Assembly (NCBI RefSeq): GCF_024868665.1
Contig: NC_079895.1
Location: 11,590,585 to 11,654,584 of the forward strand
Reading direction: 5' to 3'
Length of the DNA stretch: 64,000 nucleotides
From: Triplophysa rosa
Lineage: Eukaryota > Chordata > Actinopteri > Cypriniformes > Nemacheilidae
Shown: positions 1 through 10,480 of the stretch, piece by piece
How the letters are laid out: each line of letters starts with the position of its first letter
How positions within the stretch are numbered: the first letter of the stretch is position 1
Made by a program: the position numbers and the translations under genes
Notes under the pieces: generated by a model
What the model saw: the letters and a program-made list of their open reading frames with translations, nothing else
What the model was told of the DNA's origin: nothing
Databases searched by the model: none

Positions 1-476
1 AAACATATTATTGTCCTTTTGACAATAATATACGTTCTCTCCAGTGTCTTGTCATTGGCCCCATTCCTCTCGTTTCCTCGTTATCTTTCCCTGAGTGTTT
101 AATTACCCACACCTGCCCCGTGTCGTTATCCTTTGTCTGTCTTCCCTATATAATACCCTCATGTGTCATTGTCCTGTGTCGGTCATTGCGTGTGTATGTA
201 CTACGTCGTGTATGTGAATCGTGCCAGTCGTTGTTCCTGTGTTCCTGTTTCTATAACCCAGTCCTGTCTTAGTAAGTGTTAGTTTAGTTTCTGTCAAAGT
301 GTTGTCAAGTTTATTGTTTAGGTAGTCTTGGTCTTGTTGCTCGTTTTATTATTTTGTTATCTTTTCGTTCACCCCCTCGCGGGTGTTTTTGTTTCTTTGT
401 ATTTATAATAAAGTCTTGTTTGTTAACCCCTTCACCGCCTGCCTGCATTTGGGTTCTCTTCTGCCAATCCGTGACA
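1..476 (+). mobile_element. LTR of a retrotransposon, 5' end possibly outside window
   Basis: The segment has LTR-like architecture on the plus strand. A TATA-like TATATAAT lies at 147-154, a polyadenylation signal AATAAA at 407-412 followed by a T-rich stretch, and the segment ends in TGACA at 472-476, as LTRs end in CA. The C/T-rich sequence resembles Ty3/gypsy-type LTRs of teleosts; that family assignment is an inference. No gag or pol coding sequence follows, so it is probably a solo or truncated LTR. The 5' boundary and target duplication cannot be checked because the window starts here. Confidence 0.6.
5..31. repeat. Perfect short hairpin at the window start
   Basis: An 11-bp arm (5-15, ATATTATTGTC) is followed by a 5-base loop and its exact reverse complement at 21-31. 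It sits at the 5' side of the LTR-like segment and could belong to that element. AT-rich hairpins also arise by chance. Confidence 0.6.
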
Positions 477-1297
477 GCTCTGACCGGCACCCAGGGGGGT
501 TTACTCAATTTCATGACATCAAAACCTAACCTTCCTTAAATCTCTAAAACACTCAGCATTCACTGATTTTTATGTCAGTTTGCAAAGCCACTGACCATCT
601 TCCCAGATTCTGCTGAGAATCCGATCACTTGAAAGTGTTTTTTTTCTACCCCCTTCACAGGTCATTAAATGCATTTTTTCCAGGCAGCCTCAAAGCAAAA
701 GAGTGTTTAACCACAGGAACATTGTTCTCACCATGCCCTGAAACCTTCCGTTCTGCAGTGTTAGGTGGGCATCCACAGATAGATAACAATCTGACATTTT
801 AAGGACACAGAGCACAGACCAAAGAATTCTCTACTCGCAGATGTGATGCTTAAAATCTTGCTTTAATTAGGAGCTATGAATAGCCGGCGGTATTAGACTG
901 AACAGTGACTCGTCTTGTAACAATGTGCTCTGTGACAGACCTTTGAAGATAGTTACAACTTAACCTGTGTACATACATGCACATGCTCTCGCCCTGCTGC
1001 TGCTGACACAAAGGGCAGGATTTGAGAGATGTGACATTTAAAAGCGAACAGCTGAGTACTAAGCCTGGATCGTTAACCTCCAAATCAATTAAACATCTCG
1101 TTCAGTTTGTGGCCAGCAGACTCTGTTCATGGAAAGCTGGAGAGTGGAGTCTTAAAGAAATATGAATGACATATTTGTGTTAAATATTATTTTCTTATTT
1201 ACCTCAACTGTCATTGCACACTTTCACATATTCAAACCAGGATCAGTCATGTGACACAAGAGAACCAATGAACGGCAAGACACTTATCAAAAGTTAC
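477..1297. other. Intergenic, nothing recognised
   Basis: No convincing coding region, RNA gene or repeat was seen. Short open frames here lack family resemblance and are typical of random AT-rich DNA. Confidence 0.5.
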
Positions 1298-1488
1298 TTA
1301 AAGCGGTAGTTCTGTTGGCATTTACTCACCCTCATCATTTCAAACCTGTTTGACTTTCTTTCTTTTTCAGAACACCAAAGAAGATATTTTGAAGAAAGTT
1401 GGTAACCGAATAACGGCCGTACCCATTCACTTCTATTGTATAGACACAAAACCAATGCAAGTCATTTTTGGGTGAACTATACCTTTAA
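1298..1488. mobile_element. TTAA-flanked palindromic MITE, internally deleted copy (subfamily A)
   Basis: It starts TTAAAG.GGTAGTTC-like and ends GGTGAACTATACCTTTAA. Inside are the family hallmarks TTTACTCACCCTC, a near match of AACACAAAAGAAGATATTTTGAAG, and the CACAAAACCAATGCAAGTC block. Full copies elsewhere in the window are about 320 bp with two complementary halves; this one lost most of the second half. TTAA at both ends suggests TTAA-targeting transposition (Kolobok- or piggyBac-like). It resembles abundant cyprinid foldback MITEs such as Angel, but the name is unverified. Confidence 0.8.
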
Positions 1489-2992
1489 AATGAACAAGTT
1501 ACAAAGAAATATTTGAATCAGGTTTGAGAACTGCAATGGAGGAGAATATTTCTTAGTGAATAACTATTTAAATTTCTGCCTGTTCCTCACTCATTTGATT
1601 TCATCAGTTGAATAAAAACAACTTGCATAAAATGATCTGCTTATTCACATTTTTGGAAGTCAAAAGCATCCACGTTTTTACTTTCAATGCATGGAAAAGG
1701 GCATTGTCACAATTCTGCACTCTGTCGTTTTTTGCGTTCATGAAAAAAAGAATGCCATATGGGTTAAGAATGACATCATGGTAAGTATTTTACACAATTT
1801 TTGCTTTCGGTAATCTAATCAATTAAAAGAAATGATTTGAAATTCAATTTCTTAAGTTTATTGAAGTTTCCTTATGTAAAGAAAGCCCAGATAGAGCTAG
1901 GGATTATTTCACGGTCACCTGTTATGTGGATTTGTGCTTTTGCTTGTCTATCTGCAATAATTTTAAGAGCATATGGAGATTTCGGCCTCTGGAAATTATG
2001 CTTCTTATTATCCTGCCATCCTTAAAGTACGCCTTAGAGCAGGAAGTCATCGGATCCATCAGCTCACCGTTAATTACTGCTACCCCGCCACCCGACTCCC
2101 AATAGAACAGCAGCAAAAATAATTACCCCTGTCCCCACAACTCCTCCAGTCCATCACATTAAAGAGATACCTGAGACATCGTTGGTCTTCAAGCCCTCCA
2201 ATCATATCCCATGGTTTAAAGCGAATGGGGGAAGGGTGGGACTTGGCATTGCCTCAAGTGACGTTACCATTGCTTGTGCCAAATGCTCATGTAATTCAAT
2301 TTCCCATTTTGCTCGAATAGCAAGAAAAGCCTCCCCCCAGTCCCATCTGAGGCATTAATGTATCTTTTGTACATTACATTTGTCTTTCTGAATATGCATG
2401 CTAGGCCCATTATTCTTGAAGACCACACGTTCCCTTTGTTTTCAAAGTGGCTACAGTCACATTGAGGCTCTTCTTAGCAGTGATTGCCATTTAATATTCA
2501 CATGATGGATGGGGAACATTAGCGTGGATCCACACCATCCAATTTAGCATGGACATGAGACATAAAGGTATGAATGCAATCAGAGACACATATCACTGGT
2601 TCAGGACTTCCAGGCTGCATTGTGAACATGACAGTGGCCCTGGATGCAAGGACCAGTACCTCTATGAAGTCCGTTTGTGAAAGGAGCAAGAGTGGAACAC
2701 ATGCTTCTGTGCTAATCCAGTTTTGGTTGAGCAGCGGCAATGACTTTCACACTCATTGTCTTCCCTCTTTCCCCGGTCACAGAGGTTGTCAAGTGTATTG
2801 GGTTTCATCGCTTGAATCGGACAGATTACAGGGAACACCAATTCTGTGGAACACTTGAGAAGGATTATGGGTTGAGGAGCATGTGGTAAGGGGCTCTGGT
2901 GGCTTCATGGATTCTGTGGGACCTGCTAATCCCTTTAAATCAGCTCTGTTAATCCCTCTTTCGCTCTTCTAGTCACTGCTTTCTTCCTACAA

Positions 2993-2996
<4 letters not shown>
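1489..2996. other. Intergenic, nothing firm
   Basis: No gene or repeat was recognised. The part around 2200-2460 is repeat-free and of mixed composition, so a conserved non-coding element is possible, but nothing in the sequence alone proves it. Confidence 0.45.

Positions 2997-3028
<32 letters not shown>
2997..3028. repeat. (CA)n microsatellite
   Basis: Sixteen uninterrupted CA units, a typical polymorphic vertebrate dinucleotide repeat. Confidence 0.98.
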
Positions 3029-3029
<1 letters not shown>

Positions 3030-3404
3030 CCAAGTCTTCTATCATACCCCCAGCGGTTGTCTAAGTGCAACATTATTTGGTTGCCTAATTATCTCATTTT
3101 AGCATTCTCCATTAGCGCTACACTAGGGGCACCACCGCCAAACCTCAACGCAAGTGTTGACAGCATAGACATAGCATCAGATTGCATTCAAGCTCATCAA
3201 TATATGCACATGGTGGGACCCACATGGACATTAAACAGGGGAAAAAACATTATGAATTACTTAGATTCATTTGCTATTTTGCCACAGCTTTTTCAGCATC
3301 GCAATGTCAATGTAGATTATCTGCTCTATCAACTGAAATGTTGAATTGTTTTTCATACTATTTTAGGCTTTTATAATTTTGATCCTTTAGTATGTTCAGT
3401 AGTG

Positions 3405-3757
3405 AATTTGGTAGCCCAAAAATGAAAGTTTTGTCTTCATTTACTCACCCTTAATTGTTCCAAATCTGTACACATTTCTTTGTTCTGATGAAGAGAAAAA
3501 CCATTTTGGCCACCATTGACCATTGAACACAAAAGAAGATATTTTGAAGAATAGGAAAGCAAACCGTTCTGTGGCACTTTTGACTACCATTGTCATTTTT
3601 CCTAGTTAACTGTGCCCAAAAACTGTTTGGTTACAAGCATTCTTCCAAATATGTTTCTCTGTGTTCATCAGAACAATTAGATTTATACAGATTTGAAACA
3701 ACTCAAGGGTGTGTAAATGATAACATAATTTTTATTTTTAGGTGAACTGTCCATTAA
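3405..3757. mobile_element. TTAA-type palindromic MITE, subfamily B
   Basis: It begins near GCCCAAAAATGAAAGTTTTG and ends AGGTGAACTGTCCATTAA. The centre differs from subfamily A. It carries TGTGGCAC..TTTGACTACCATTGTCATTTTTCCTA and later GTTACAAGCATTCTTCCAAATAT, also found at 23110-23479 and 61852-62264. The 5' terminal inverted repeat is degraded, so the left edge is approximate. Confidence 0.75.
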
Positions 3758-5259
3758 AGCTCCAAGCATTTTTTTCTATGCACAACTATTTTACTTGATA
3801 ATTTCAATTATAGCTATAGCCTTATTCATGCCACAAATGCAATGTGACCAATCACACTATATATTGTGAAAAAAATACACCAGACCCTGGTACAACATCT
3901 ACTATACTGTAAAATAGTAATACCCATATATCAATAGTAGGCCTATATATGCTTGAAAACATATAGCTAATTTTGAAAGGCCATCAATGGAAAAATGCTA
4001 TTGCAAGCAGATGTTGTAGTTCTGTAGCCATGCTAATTACCAAAGAATATAATAAAAAACCTTCGCTCAAACCCTTTTCCTGAAAATCGCTCTTTTGACC
4101 GCTATTTGACCAGTTAAGCTACAGAATTTGGAAGATTGTTCTTACAGATAGGAAGATGATGTTCAGCCCACAAACTGTACCATGGCCCGCATTGCCACAC
4201 TAACTTATATTCGGTAGAATTAATCTCACGTGACAGGACAGCTTGATGAATACATTTGAAAACATCTGTTTGCCGAGCTGTAAACAAAGAAGTTGTGATG
4301 TGACACCATTTTCCTGCTAATGGAATCTCTTGGCCCAGCGGGCCAACTCAGTGGAGCTCTTCCCACTCATTACACTGCTGGACTGAAGATAAACTGTGTA
4401 CACGGCCGCAGATCATTAGGCCTTAGATGGCTTCTGGAGATGGCGGAGAGATCCAGGGAATGGCAGGGGAGATCCATCTGCAAAAGACCAAAAATGAAGC
4501 CCAAAGTGAAGGTAAAGTCATGAAAGTATTTGATAGCCCAAAATAATCATGAGTTACACTGTTGATGCATTATCAAAACTCAGTCACACTCAAAATTTAC
4601 TTTTTGAACCTTATATAAAGCACCTCATTTTCTAAATGTTGTCCAATGCAAATGAACAAAACTGAGAGATTAAATTTTAAAAAGCACTGATTCAAGTGAA
4701 ATGTAGGATTTGAACTATACGTTTTATTAAGATGAATTTCAATGTATGCTTACATCCATATTAACTTATTATATTAACTTATTATTATTTTAGTATCTAA
4801 AATATACAGAGACCAAGTGACATTAAACAAAAATCTTCATGTGACCGTAGGTTCAGATATGTGTTTTTATATACATCCGTATTATGTAAAAGCATCAAAC
4901 GTGTTAAGTGCCGAACACTCAAGAATCGTGAAAAAATGACCCTCTCAGATGAAAACTGTATCACAGGTCACCGGCTACTTACCATTTGCCTTTTCATCTG
5001 CTCATGGCAGTCGTGATTAACCTCCACCAAATAGGTCCATTATCACAGATTTCCATGGCTACACAAAGACACTTTTAATTTAAGACCGGGTCAGATGGGG
5101 CATTGAAGTGGCTCAAAGAACAGCTCTTTCTCTCAACAAAGCTGTGAAGCCCACGCAAATATGATTAGCCTTTGTTTTCTGGACCCCAATTTTTTCTTAA
5201 TTATTTTCTCTTCCTTCTATTGATAAATTCTTCTTTGCATTCTCGGATGACACATCTTT
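3758..5259. other. Intergenic, AT-rich, nothing recognised
   Basis: No gene, RNA or repeat could be supported. The short open frame at 4320-4523 has no family features. Confidence 0.45.
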
Positions 5260-5740
5260 GTCTTCGGGAGCAAAATACGAAATGACACGTGGGCGGAGAG
5301 GAAACGCGGAGATTAGGCCTATAAATAATTCACAATATATTATCAAAACATAGAAATCCACTCTAAATTGAAGAATAAATAACAGAGGGGCTAATCACAT
5401 ATTAGATTGCAATCGCACATATCCCATAAACAGTAGGTAGAGGAGCGTGGTGTCCTCCACGGTGCCCCTCTCGCGCACAGTTATTCATTATAATCCTGTC
5501 ACCTAATCGTCTCTCATCAAGCTATAAATCACTGCAAACGCTGTAGATGGAAATCAGCGAGGCCACTTTATTAATTCTACAATACTATAATGTAAAAGCC
5601 ACGGCTCGTGCCCCCAAAGACACACACAACCACACTCTCAACACTCCAACAAATAATTATTTTGGATAAACTTCAATTATGAATTGATTAATTGAAATTC
5701 AATTACGGACAGTGGTTCCACACATTGATGATGTTTTTTA
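5260..5740. promoter_or_regulatory. Candidate conserved non-coding element upstream of klf7
   Basis: A repeat-free block with many homeodomain-like cores: TTATTCATTATAATC (5482 on), TTTATTAATTC (5569 on) and a dense AATTGA/TCAATT cluster at 5673-5705. A GC-rich CCACGGTGCCCC segment also occurs. There is no coding potential. Mixed composition with dense ATTA cores beside a developmental transcription factor gene is typical of conserved enhancers. Conservation itself cannot be tested here. Confidence 0.3.
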
Positions 5741-6064
5741 TATTAAATTAGTAGCAGGAACCTAAATGAGTAGAATGCAATTAAACGATTAAAAGAATGA
5801 ATCACAAAATAGACGGCATTAGCTAGCCAAATAAACTTGTATTGACACTCATACTGTATAATGTACAGTAGGTAACCGAATGGATTGCTTGGGGGGGCAG
5901 GAGGCTACATCGCGAAAATAGTAACCCAGAAAACTCAACAACCACTTTTCTAAATCCCAACAGTACTGTAGTTTCACACTTTTCTTATTTAACCTAAAAT
6001 CACAAATGACAATTGATTTCAACATTCACTCACGACACAATCTCACGCAAATTTTACTTCACAA

Positions 6065-6216
6065 GGTGGCTAATTCGTATTAATTCATACAATCTTATTC
6101 GTATGTTTTAGTAGGATTTGCTATTTGTTACGGGAGGGGCTTCAGTATTGCTTTTTTCTAATAACCATACGTTTTTGCACGATCGACATCGTACACATTC
6201 ATATGAACTAGCCGCC
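6065..6216. repeat. Small foldback element (MITE-like)
   Basis: The left arm GGTGGCTAATTCGTATTAAT at 6065-6084 is an imperfect inverted copy of the right arm at 6197-6216, which reads ATTCATATGAACTAGCCGCC. The interior (TTCGTATGTTTTAGTAGGATTTG) resembles an abundant cyprinid repeat. The element is degenerate and family assignment is tentative. Confidence 0.55.
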
Positions 6217-6529
6217 CCGTAAAATAGTTACGAAAAATCCCTTGCTCAGCCCTAAAGCAAATAAATTAGCTAACCTTCATTTTATAAAGTAAAATGTATT
6301 GTGAACACAATGAAATTAAGTTGTGACACAATGTTCAAAAATTGCATTATAATAGCTCATTTTAATTAAGCAAGTCGATTAAGAGAAGAGACAAAGTATA
6401 TTGTGTACTTTTCTCCAACACATCCATAACAAACCCTAAATGAATGTCAACACTTTCAGACACACAGCTTTTGGCAAATCTGACCCTGTTTTCAGTGTAT
6501 CTCTGTGGATTTTGCGCAATTTAAGCAAC
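6217..6529. other. Intergenic, nothing recognised
   Basis: AT-rich unique sequence with no supported feature. Confidence 0.45.
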
Positions 6530-7290
6530 ATGGAACCAGATTGGCACTCCTAATAGAAAACGAAGACCCAGATGTACGCAAATCAGCAGGCGGCTTTATC
6601 TAAATGAATAAACTCTCTGCTGGGGAAGAGCGAGAAGGGGGTGAACGCTGAGCCACTAAATGAACAGAACGCATGGCAACCCTTCCACGCGAGAACTATG
6701 ATGATCTTCTGCCTTTCTTCTCTCTCTCTCCCTCTCCTTCCAGGGGATCTGTTTATCCAGGCAGGGTGACTTTGAACCCTGGAGCCTTTGTAGTTCTGAG
6801 GCTTGCGGTGGCATCTGCTAATGTCAATGCTAATGAAATGAGCCCCGTTCCCCTGCCTGTCGACACACTTTAAAAGAACAGCACAAAAACCAGGGGGGCA
6901 GGCGGGGAGCGCGATTTTATTTCAGGCAGGATCTCTGCATTTATTTATGAATGCATCCATGCACGAGAGAAAACAAAGACTGAGAAAACAGGCGAGAGTA
7001 CCACATGAGTTGCCAAGTCTGGGACTGCACGCGGAAACCACTTCAATTGACGGCGCTACATTAGCGCAAAAGCTGAGAGATGAGCGTCTCACGGGAGAGT
7101 ACTGGAAAGCCTTTTTCCTGAGCACGGCTGCAAGGAACAAAATGATGAAATGAAGAATTAAAGAAATAAGTCTGCTTTTCGCTTTCATCCGAGATGGCGA
7201 GGGCCCGACGTGATGCACCGTCGATGGGCCCCTCGCTCTAAGGTACAGTCCACGTAACGATTTTGTGGCATGGCAAGAACAAAGGTACAA
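6530..7290. promoter_or_regulatory. Candidate conserved non-coding block with GC-rich hairpin
   Basis: Repeat-free, compositionally complex sequence. It includes CTAATGTCAATGCTAATGAAATG, an ATTTATTTATGAATGCATCCATGCA stretch around 6940-6963, and TTGACGGCGCTACATTAGCGC near 7047. Open frames on both strands (6922-7290 minus, 6947-7153 plus) overlap and lack recognisable domains, so coding is unlikely. A regulatory role is inferred from context only. Confidence 0.3.
7197..7236. repeat. GC-rich imperfect inverted repeat (hairpin)
   Basis: GCGAGGGCCCGACG at 7197-7210 pairs with CGTC..GGGCCCCTCGC at 7219-7236, leaving an 8-base loop (TGATGCAC) and small bulges. It is strong for AT-rich surroundings. 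It could be an RNA hairpin or a palindromic protein-binding site; it is not a recognised microRNA. Confidence 0.6.
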
Positions 7291-8097
7291 GAGAGTCCAG
7301 CAATGTCAGCAGTGCATTTCAGATTATCTCCCATGCACTCAGCAGAAAATGAACAGGTTTCGCAATTTCCACTTGAGAATTATTACTTTTTTGTCATGCG
7401 ATTGAAGTACCTTTGGATTGCCAGCTGAGAGAAACACTACCCTCTTTCCTCTTTTAGGAAAAACAAGCCTTTTTATCAGTTCTCAATCGCATCTCTCATG
7501 TTTTCGCCACTGAATTCCATTGGCCTATTTGCTCCACTTTGCTCTGAATCAGCAGCTGGCGCTAACTGGCTCTCATTTAGCAATTAGCACCAGTTTGCAC
7601 AATGAAACTAAACTGCAGGTCTCCCTCCCTAAAAATATAAACACATCAAAAGCGATTCAATTAGCTTACCCACAAAACACAAATGGGAGATCATAGCATT
7701 AGGCAAATTACAACACGATGAAGGAGCAAAACAACACGCTGGAACATGTTAATTAGAAACTTTCAGGCATTACACATTCTGGGGGAAATGGAGTTGACCT
7801 GAAAGGAGAGGATAATATCAGAGGTTAGATGGTCTGTTTGATTCAAACACCAATAACGTTACAGTATGTGCCATTTTAGATCCAATTGTTGTTTGATTGG
7901 ATCCAGTTTAATGTGATGTGCATGTGATAATTGAAAGATGAGAGAATTTGTTTTTGATGGCTGCAAATTAAATCTGCAAAGCCGTCCACTCCATTAACTG
8001 GTTTTCCTGACACCTAGGCACTATCCAACCAAACTTGCAATGGGCGGTATAACCCAAAATCACAGTGAAAACACAATATAGTTATCTACAGTATATC
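7291..8097. promoter_or_regulatory. Intergenic; possible conserved element around 7490-7800
   Basis: The 7490-7800 part holds GCTCTCATTTAGCAATTAGC (7569 on) and CATGTTAATTAGAAAC (7744 on), unique sequence with paired homeodomain-like cores. The remainder shows nothing recognisable. The regulatory assignment is inference. Confidence 0.25.
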
Positions 8098-8948
8098 CAG
8101 AGCTGGGTAGAGTACTTATGAATTGTAATCAGTTACTGATTACAGATTACATGACACAATTTGTAGTCAGTAACGTAATCTCTTAGATTACCCATTTTGG
8201 TAATGTAATCTGACTACTTTTGGATTACAGTTAGATTCATTTTGATTTAAATATTATTTGATGTTACATATATTGAAGCAGGATAATTTTGTACTATTTT
8301 GACAGATACAACGAAGGAAAATATATTTTTATTTTTATCACCAACAAGAGCCTCAACATCTTTTAAGGTATAGTACAGACAAAATACTAACACTCGTATA
8401 GCCTAACTTGTTGTAACTCATATAGCCTGATAGTTTTCCCATGGGTTTCCTTACAAATCCACAAGATCTCGCAAGTTTAAAATGTGACAAGATTTCTCGT
8501 CAAGGTATCGTGATATCAGCATGATGTATTAACATGTAATTAGTATTAAAGATGCCATAATTATGTTATAATTAATAAAATAGACATAAAATTACATTAA
8601 TTTAAACAAAATTTTCAAAATGCACCTATTTTGAGATTTTCAGTTGAATAAAAGAGCAAAAATATTCTTTTTTTTAGTCCTTGTTCCCTCCCCTCTCTGT
8701 CGGAAAAACCTTGAAGAATCACAATCATATATAAGTGGTAGATATGTTTATTATCAAAAATTAGGAAAAAATGTTGAAATAAAAAATGAAAAAATGTAGG
8801 GAAAATCACTGAATTGTAAACAATTTACTGCCATTCTGTGAATAATATGTAATTGTGTAATCCATAAAAAAGTAACTGTGGTCTGATTACAAGTATTTTA
8901 AAATGTAGTTTACTCTAATTACAAGTACTTGATTTTTGAAATTCCAAT
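8098..8948. mobile_element. hAT-type non-autonomous transposon, 3' end degraded
   Basis: It begins CAGAGCTGGGTAGAGTACTT and contains the GTAATC/GATTAC-rich terminal region characteristic of an abundant teleost hAT MITE (GTAATCAGTTACTGATTACAG, later TCTGATTACAAGTATTTTAAAATG and TCTAATTACAAGTACTTG). The matching 3' terminus (CCCAGCTCTG) is missing; the sequence passes into the next repeat. There is no transposase reading frame. Confidence 0.7.
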
Positions 8949-9124
8949 AGCCCTAAACGGACAAACTGCTCTACAGAGCACATTTTGTAAAAACGTTATC
9001 TCCTTCGGCAAAGAAGCGTAAACGCAATGAAATCTTAGTCCTGTGTCAGCCACCATAATGCTTCGAAAGGGAGTGGTGGAGTGAGCCGTTGGTTCCAATC
9101 TGCATCCTCAACGCCAACACATCC
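8949..9124. mobile_element. Teleost interspersed repeat, left part, interrupted by insertion
   Basis: AGCCCTAAACGGACAAACTG at the start, GTTATCTCCTTCGGCAAAGAAG, and GTGGAGTGAGCCGTTGGTTC match by eye a common teleost repeat. Its right end (CTGCTAAATTTCATAAACTGGACCTTTAA) reappears after the inserted element, at about 10441-10469. Family identification is from memory of its motifs. Confidence 0.6.
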
Positions 9125-10417
9125 TCACTCCCGACTCGTCACATATTTATGCTCAGTCAGCGCCCTTCGGCCTCCACTTTTGAACACGCAGGGTACCTCT
9201 TTGGCATCGTTTTTCGACGTGAAGGGCACGCAAATTTTACCGTCATTATGAAAATGTATATTAGATATAATTTGTTTCGGGGTTTAATTTAAGTTTAATG
9301 GCCAGGATAATTGCGTTTACATGACGCTATTCAGACAGTTTCACAGTTTGAGCAAGTAATGTAACAGTTCATTTATCATAATATAAAACACAAAATACAA
9401 GCAGTCACAATGTCGTTCAAAAATACAGATATTCCAAGGGTACCAACGTGAAATGATCGATTTGTATGATGAACAGGTGCGAAGGCGATCACCATCCGCC
9501 GTAAATCTCAAATCCAGTGAAGAACCGACGTTCAAATACTGCCGCCAGAGGAAGTTACGTCAGCTTCGATGCCATTGGCTCTCCCGTGTCTCGTGACCGA
9601 TCGCGTCATTTCGTTGGCTTTGAATGTGAAACGGTATTGGCTCCCGCAACCGACTGCATCTAGCTGTTCCGGTTTATCTTTTGAATGGGAGCCGACTTCA
9701 TTCATTCACGGACACGCACGGCATCATCATGTAAAGTTATCGTACGGCTTTGGTGCAAAACGGTCTTCGAAACGAGTTGTTTGTTATATTTTGTAATGCT
9801 TTTGGTCAGTTTGTGCAATAAATACCTGTGACTGTACTTTTATTCGCGTGTTGTGTTTTATGGCTCTCCTGTTTTTGCCAAGTGGTTGATGTCCTTAGGG
9901 CAACATCATGTTGACCCTGGGATAACATTTAAATCAACCAATCAGATTTCAGAAATAAGTTTACAGTTTATTTTAAGTTTAATCTTACAACCAGGATTAG
10001 GTGCTTCTAGACCATTGTTTTTCACTTATCATTTCCCTCTGATTTTAGGAGTAAGTTATGGTTAGGGTTGGGGTTTGGTGTGGGTTTAGGTTTTATTTAT
10101 AAAAATGTTGTCCTTAGGTCAACAAAATATGTTGCCCTGAGGACATCAACCACTTGGCAAAATCAGGTAGAGTGTGTTTTATATGGCTGAGAAGTGGTTA
10201 GGATGAAGGTGAGGTTGGGGTTAGGTGCTACAAAATATTAAAAGCATAAATAATTATGAAATGCTAAGAATTGCACGCGTCTCGGACTGGAGCATTTAGC
10301 AAACAGCAACGCAGTTCCCTGTTCGTCGAAAAACGAGGTCAAAGGGGTACCCTGCGCGTTCAAATGTGACGCCGTGGGGCGCTGACCGAGCGTAGATATG
10401 TGAGGAGTCGGGAGTGA
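9125..10417. mobile_element. Transposon with ~95-bp terminal inverted repeats, inserted in another repeat
   Basis: The left arm 9125-9219 (starts TCACTCCCGACTCGTCACAT, ends CGTTTTTCGACG) is an imperfect reverse complement of 10324-10417. Shared pieces include GTCAGCGCC, AACGCGCAGGGTACC-like and CGTTTTTCGACG. No transposase frame survives. The interior carries unrelated GC-rich sequence (9560-9740) and a further nested foldback. The superfamily is unresolved because no clean target duplication is seen. Confidence 0.7.
9872..10162. mobile_element. Nested foldback MITE inside the 9.1-10.4 kb transposon
   Basis: Arms of about 33 bp: TTTTTGCCAAGTGGTTGATG..GGGCAACAT at 9872-9906 and its near-perfect reverse complement at 10130-10162. 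Complementarity extends inward (GTTGACC..AACATTT). The centre includes a GGTTAGGGTTGGGGTTTGGTG stretch. This is the innermost of three nested repeats. Confidence 0.75.
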
Positions 10418-10480
10418 GAACAGGTTGTCAATGCTGTATGCTGCTAAATTTCATAAACTGGACCTTTAATATTCCACCAA
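10418..10480. mobile_element. Right remnant of the interrupted teleost repeat
   Basis: CTGCTAAATTTCATAAACTGGACCTTTAA is the expected right terminus of the repeat whose left part lies at 8949-9124. It is split from it by the 1.3-kb insertion. Confidence 0.55.

Noticed and set aside
6886..6905. Possible CTCF site (CCAGGGGGGCAGGCGGGG)
   Set aside because: The upstream half of the CTCF core does not fit, so the match is too weak to annotate.
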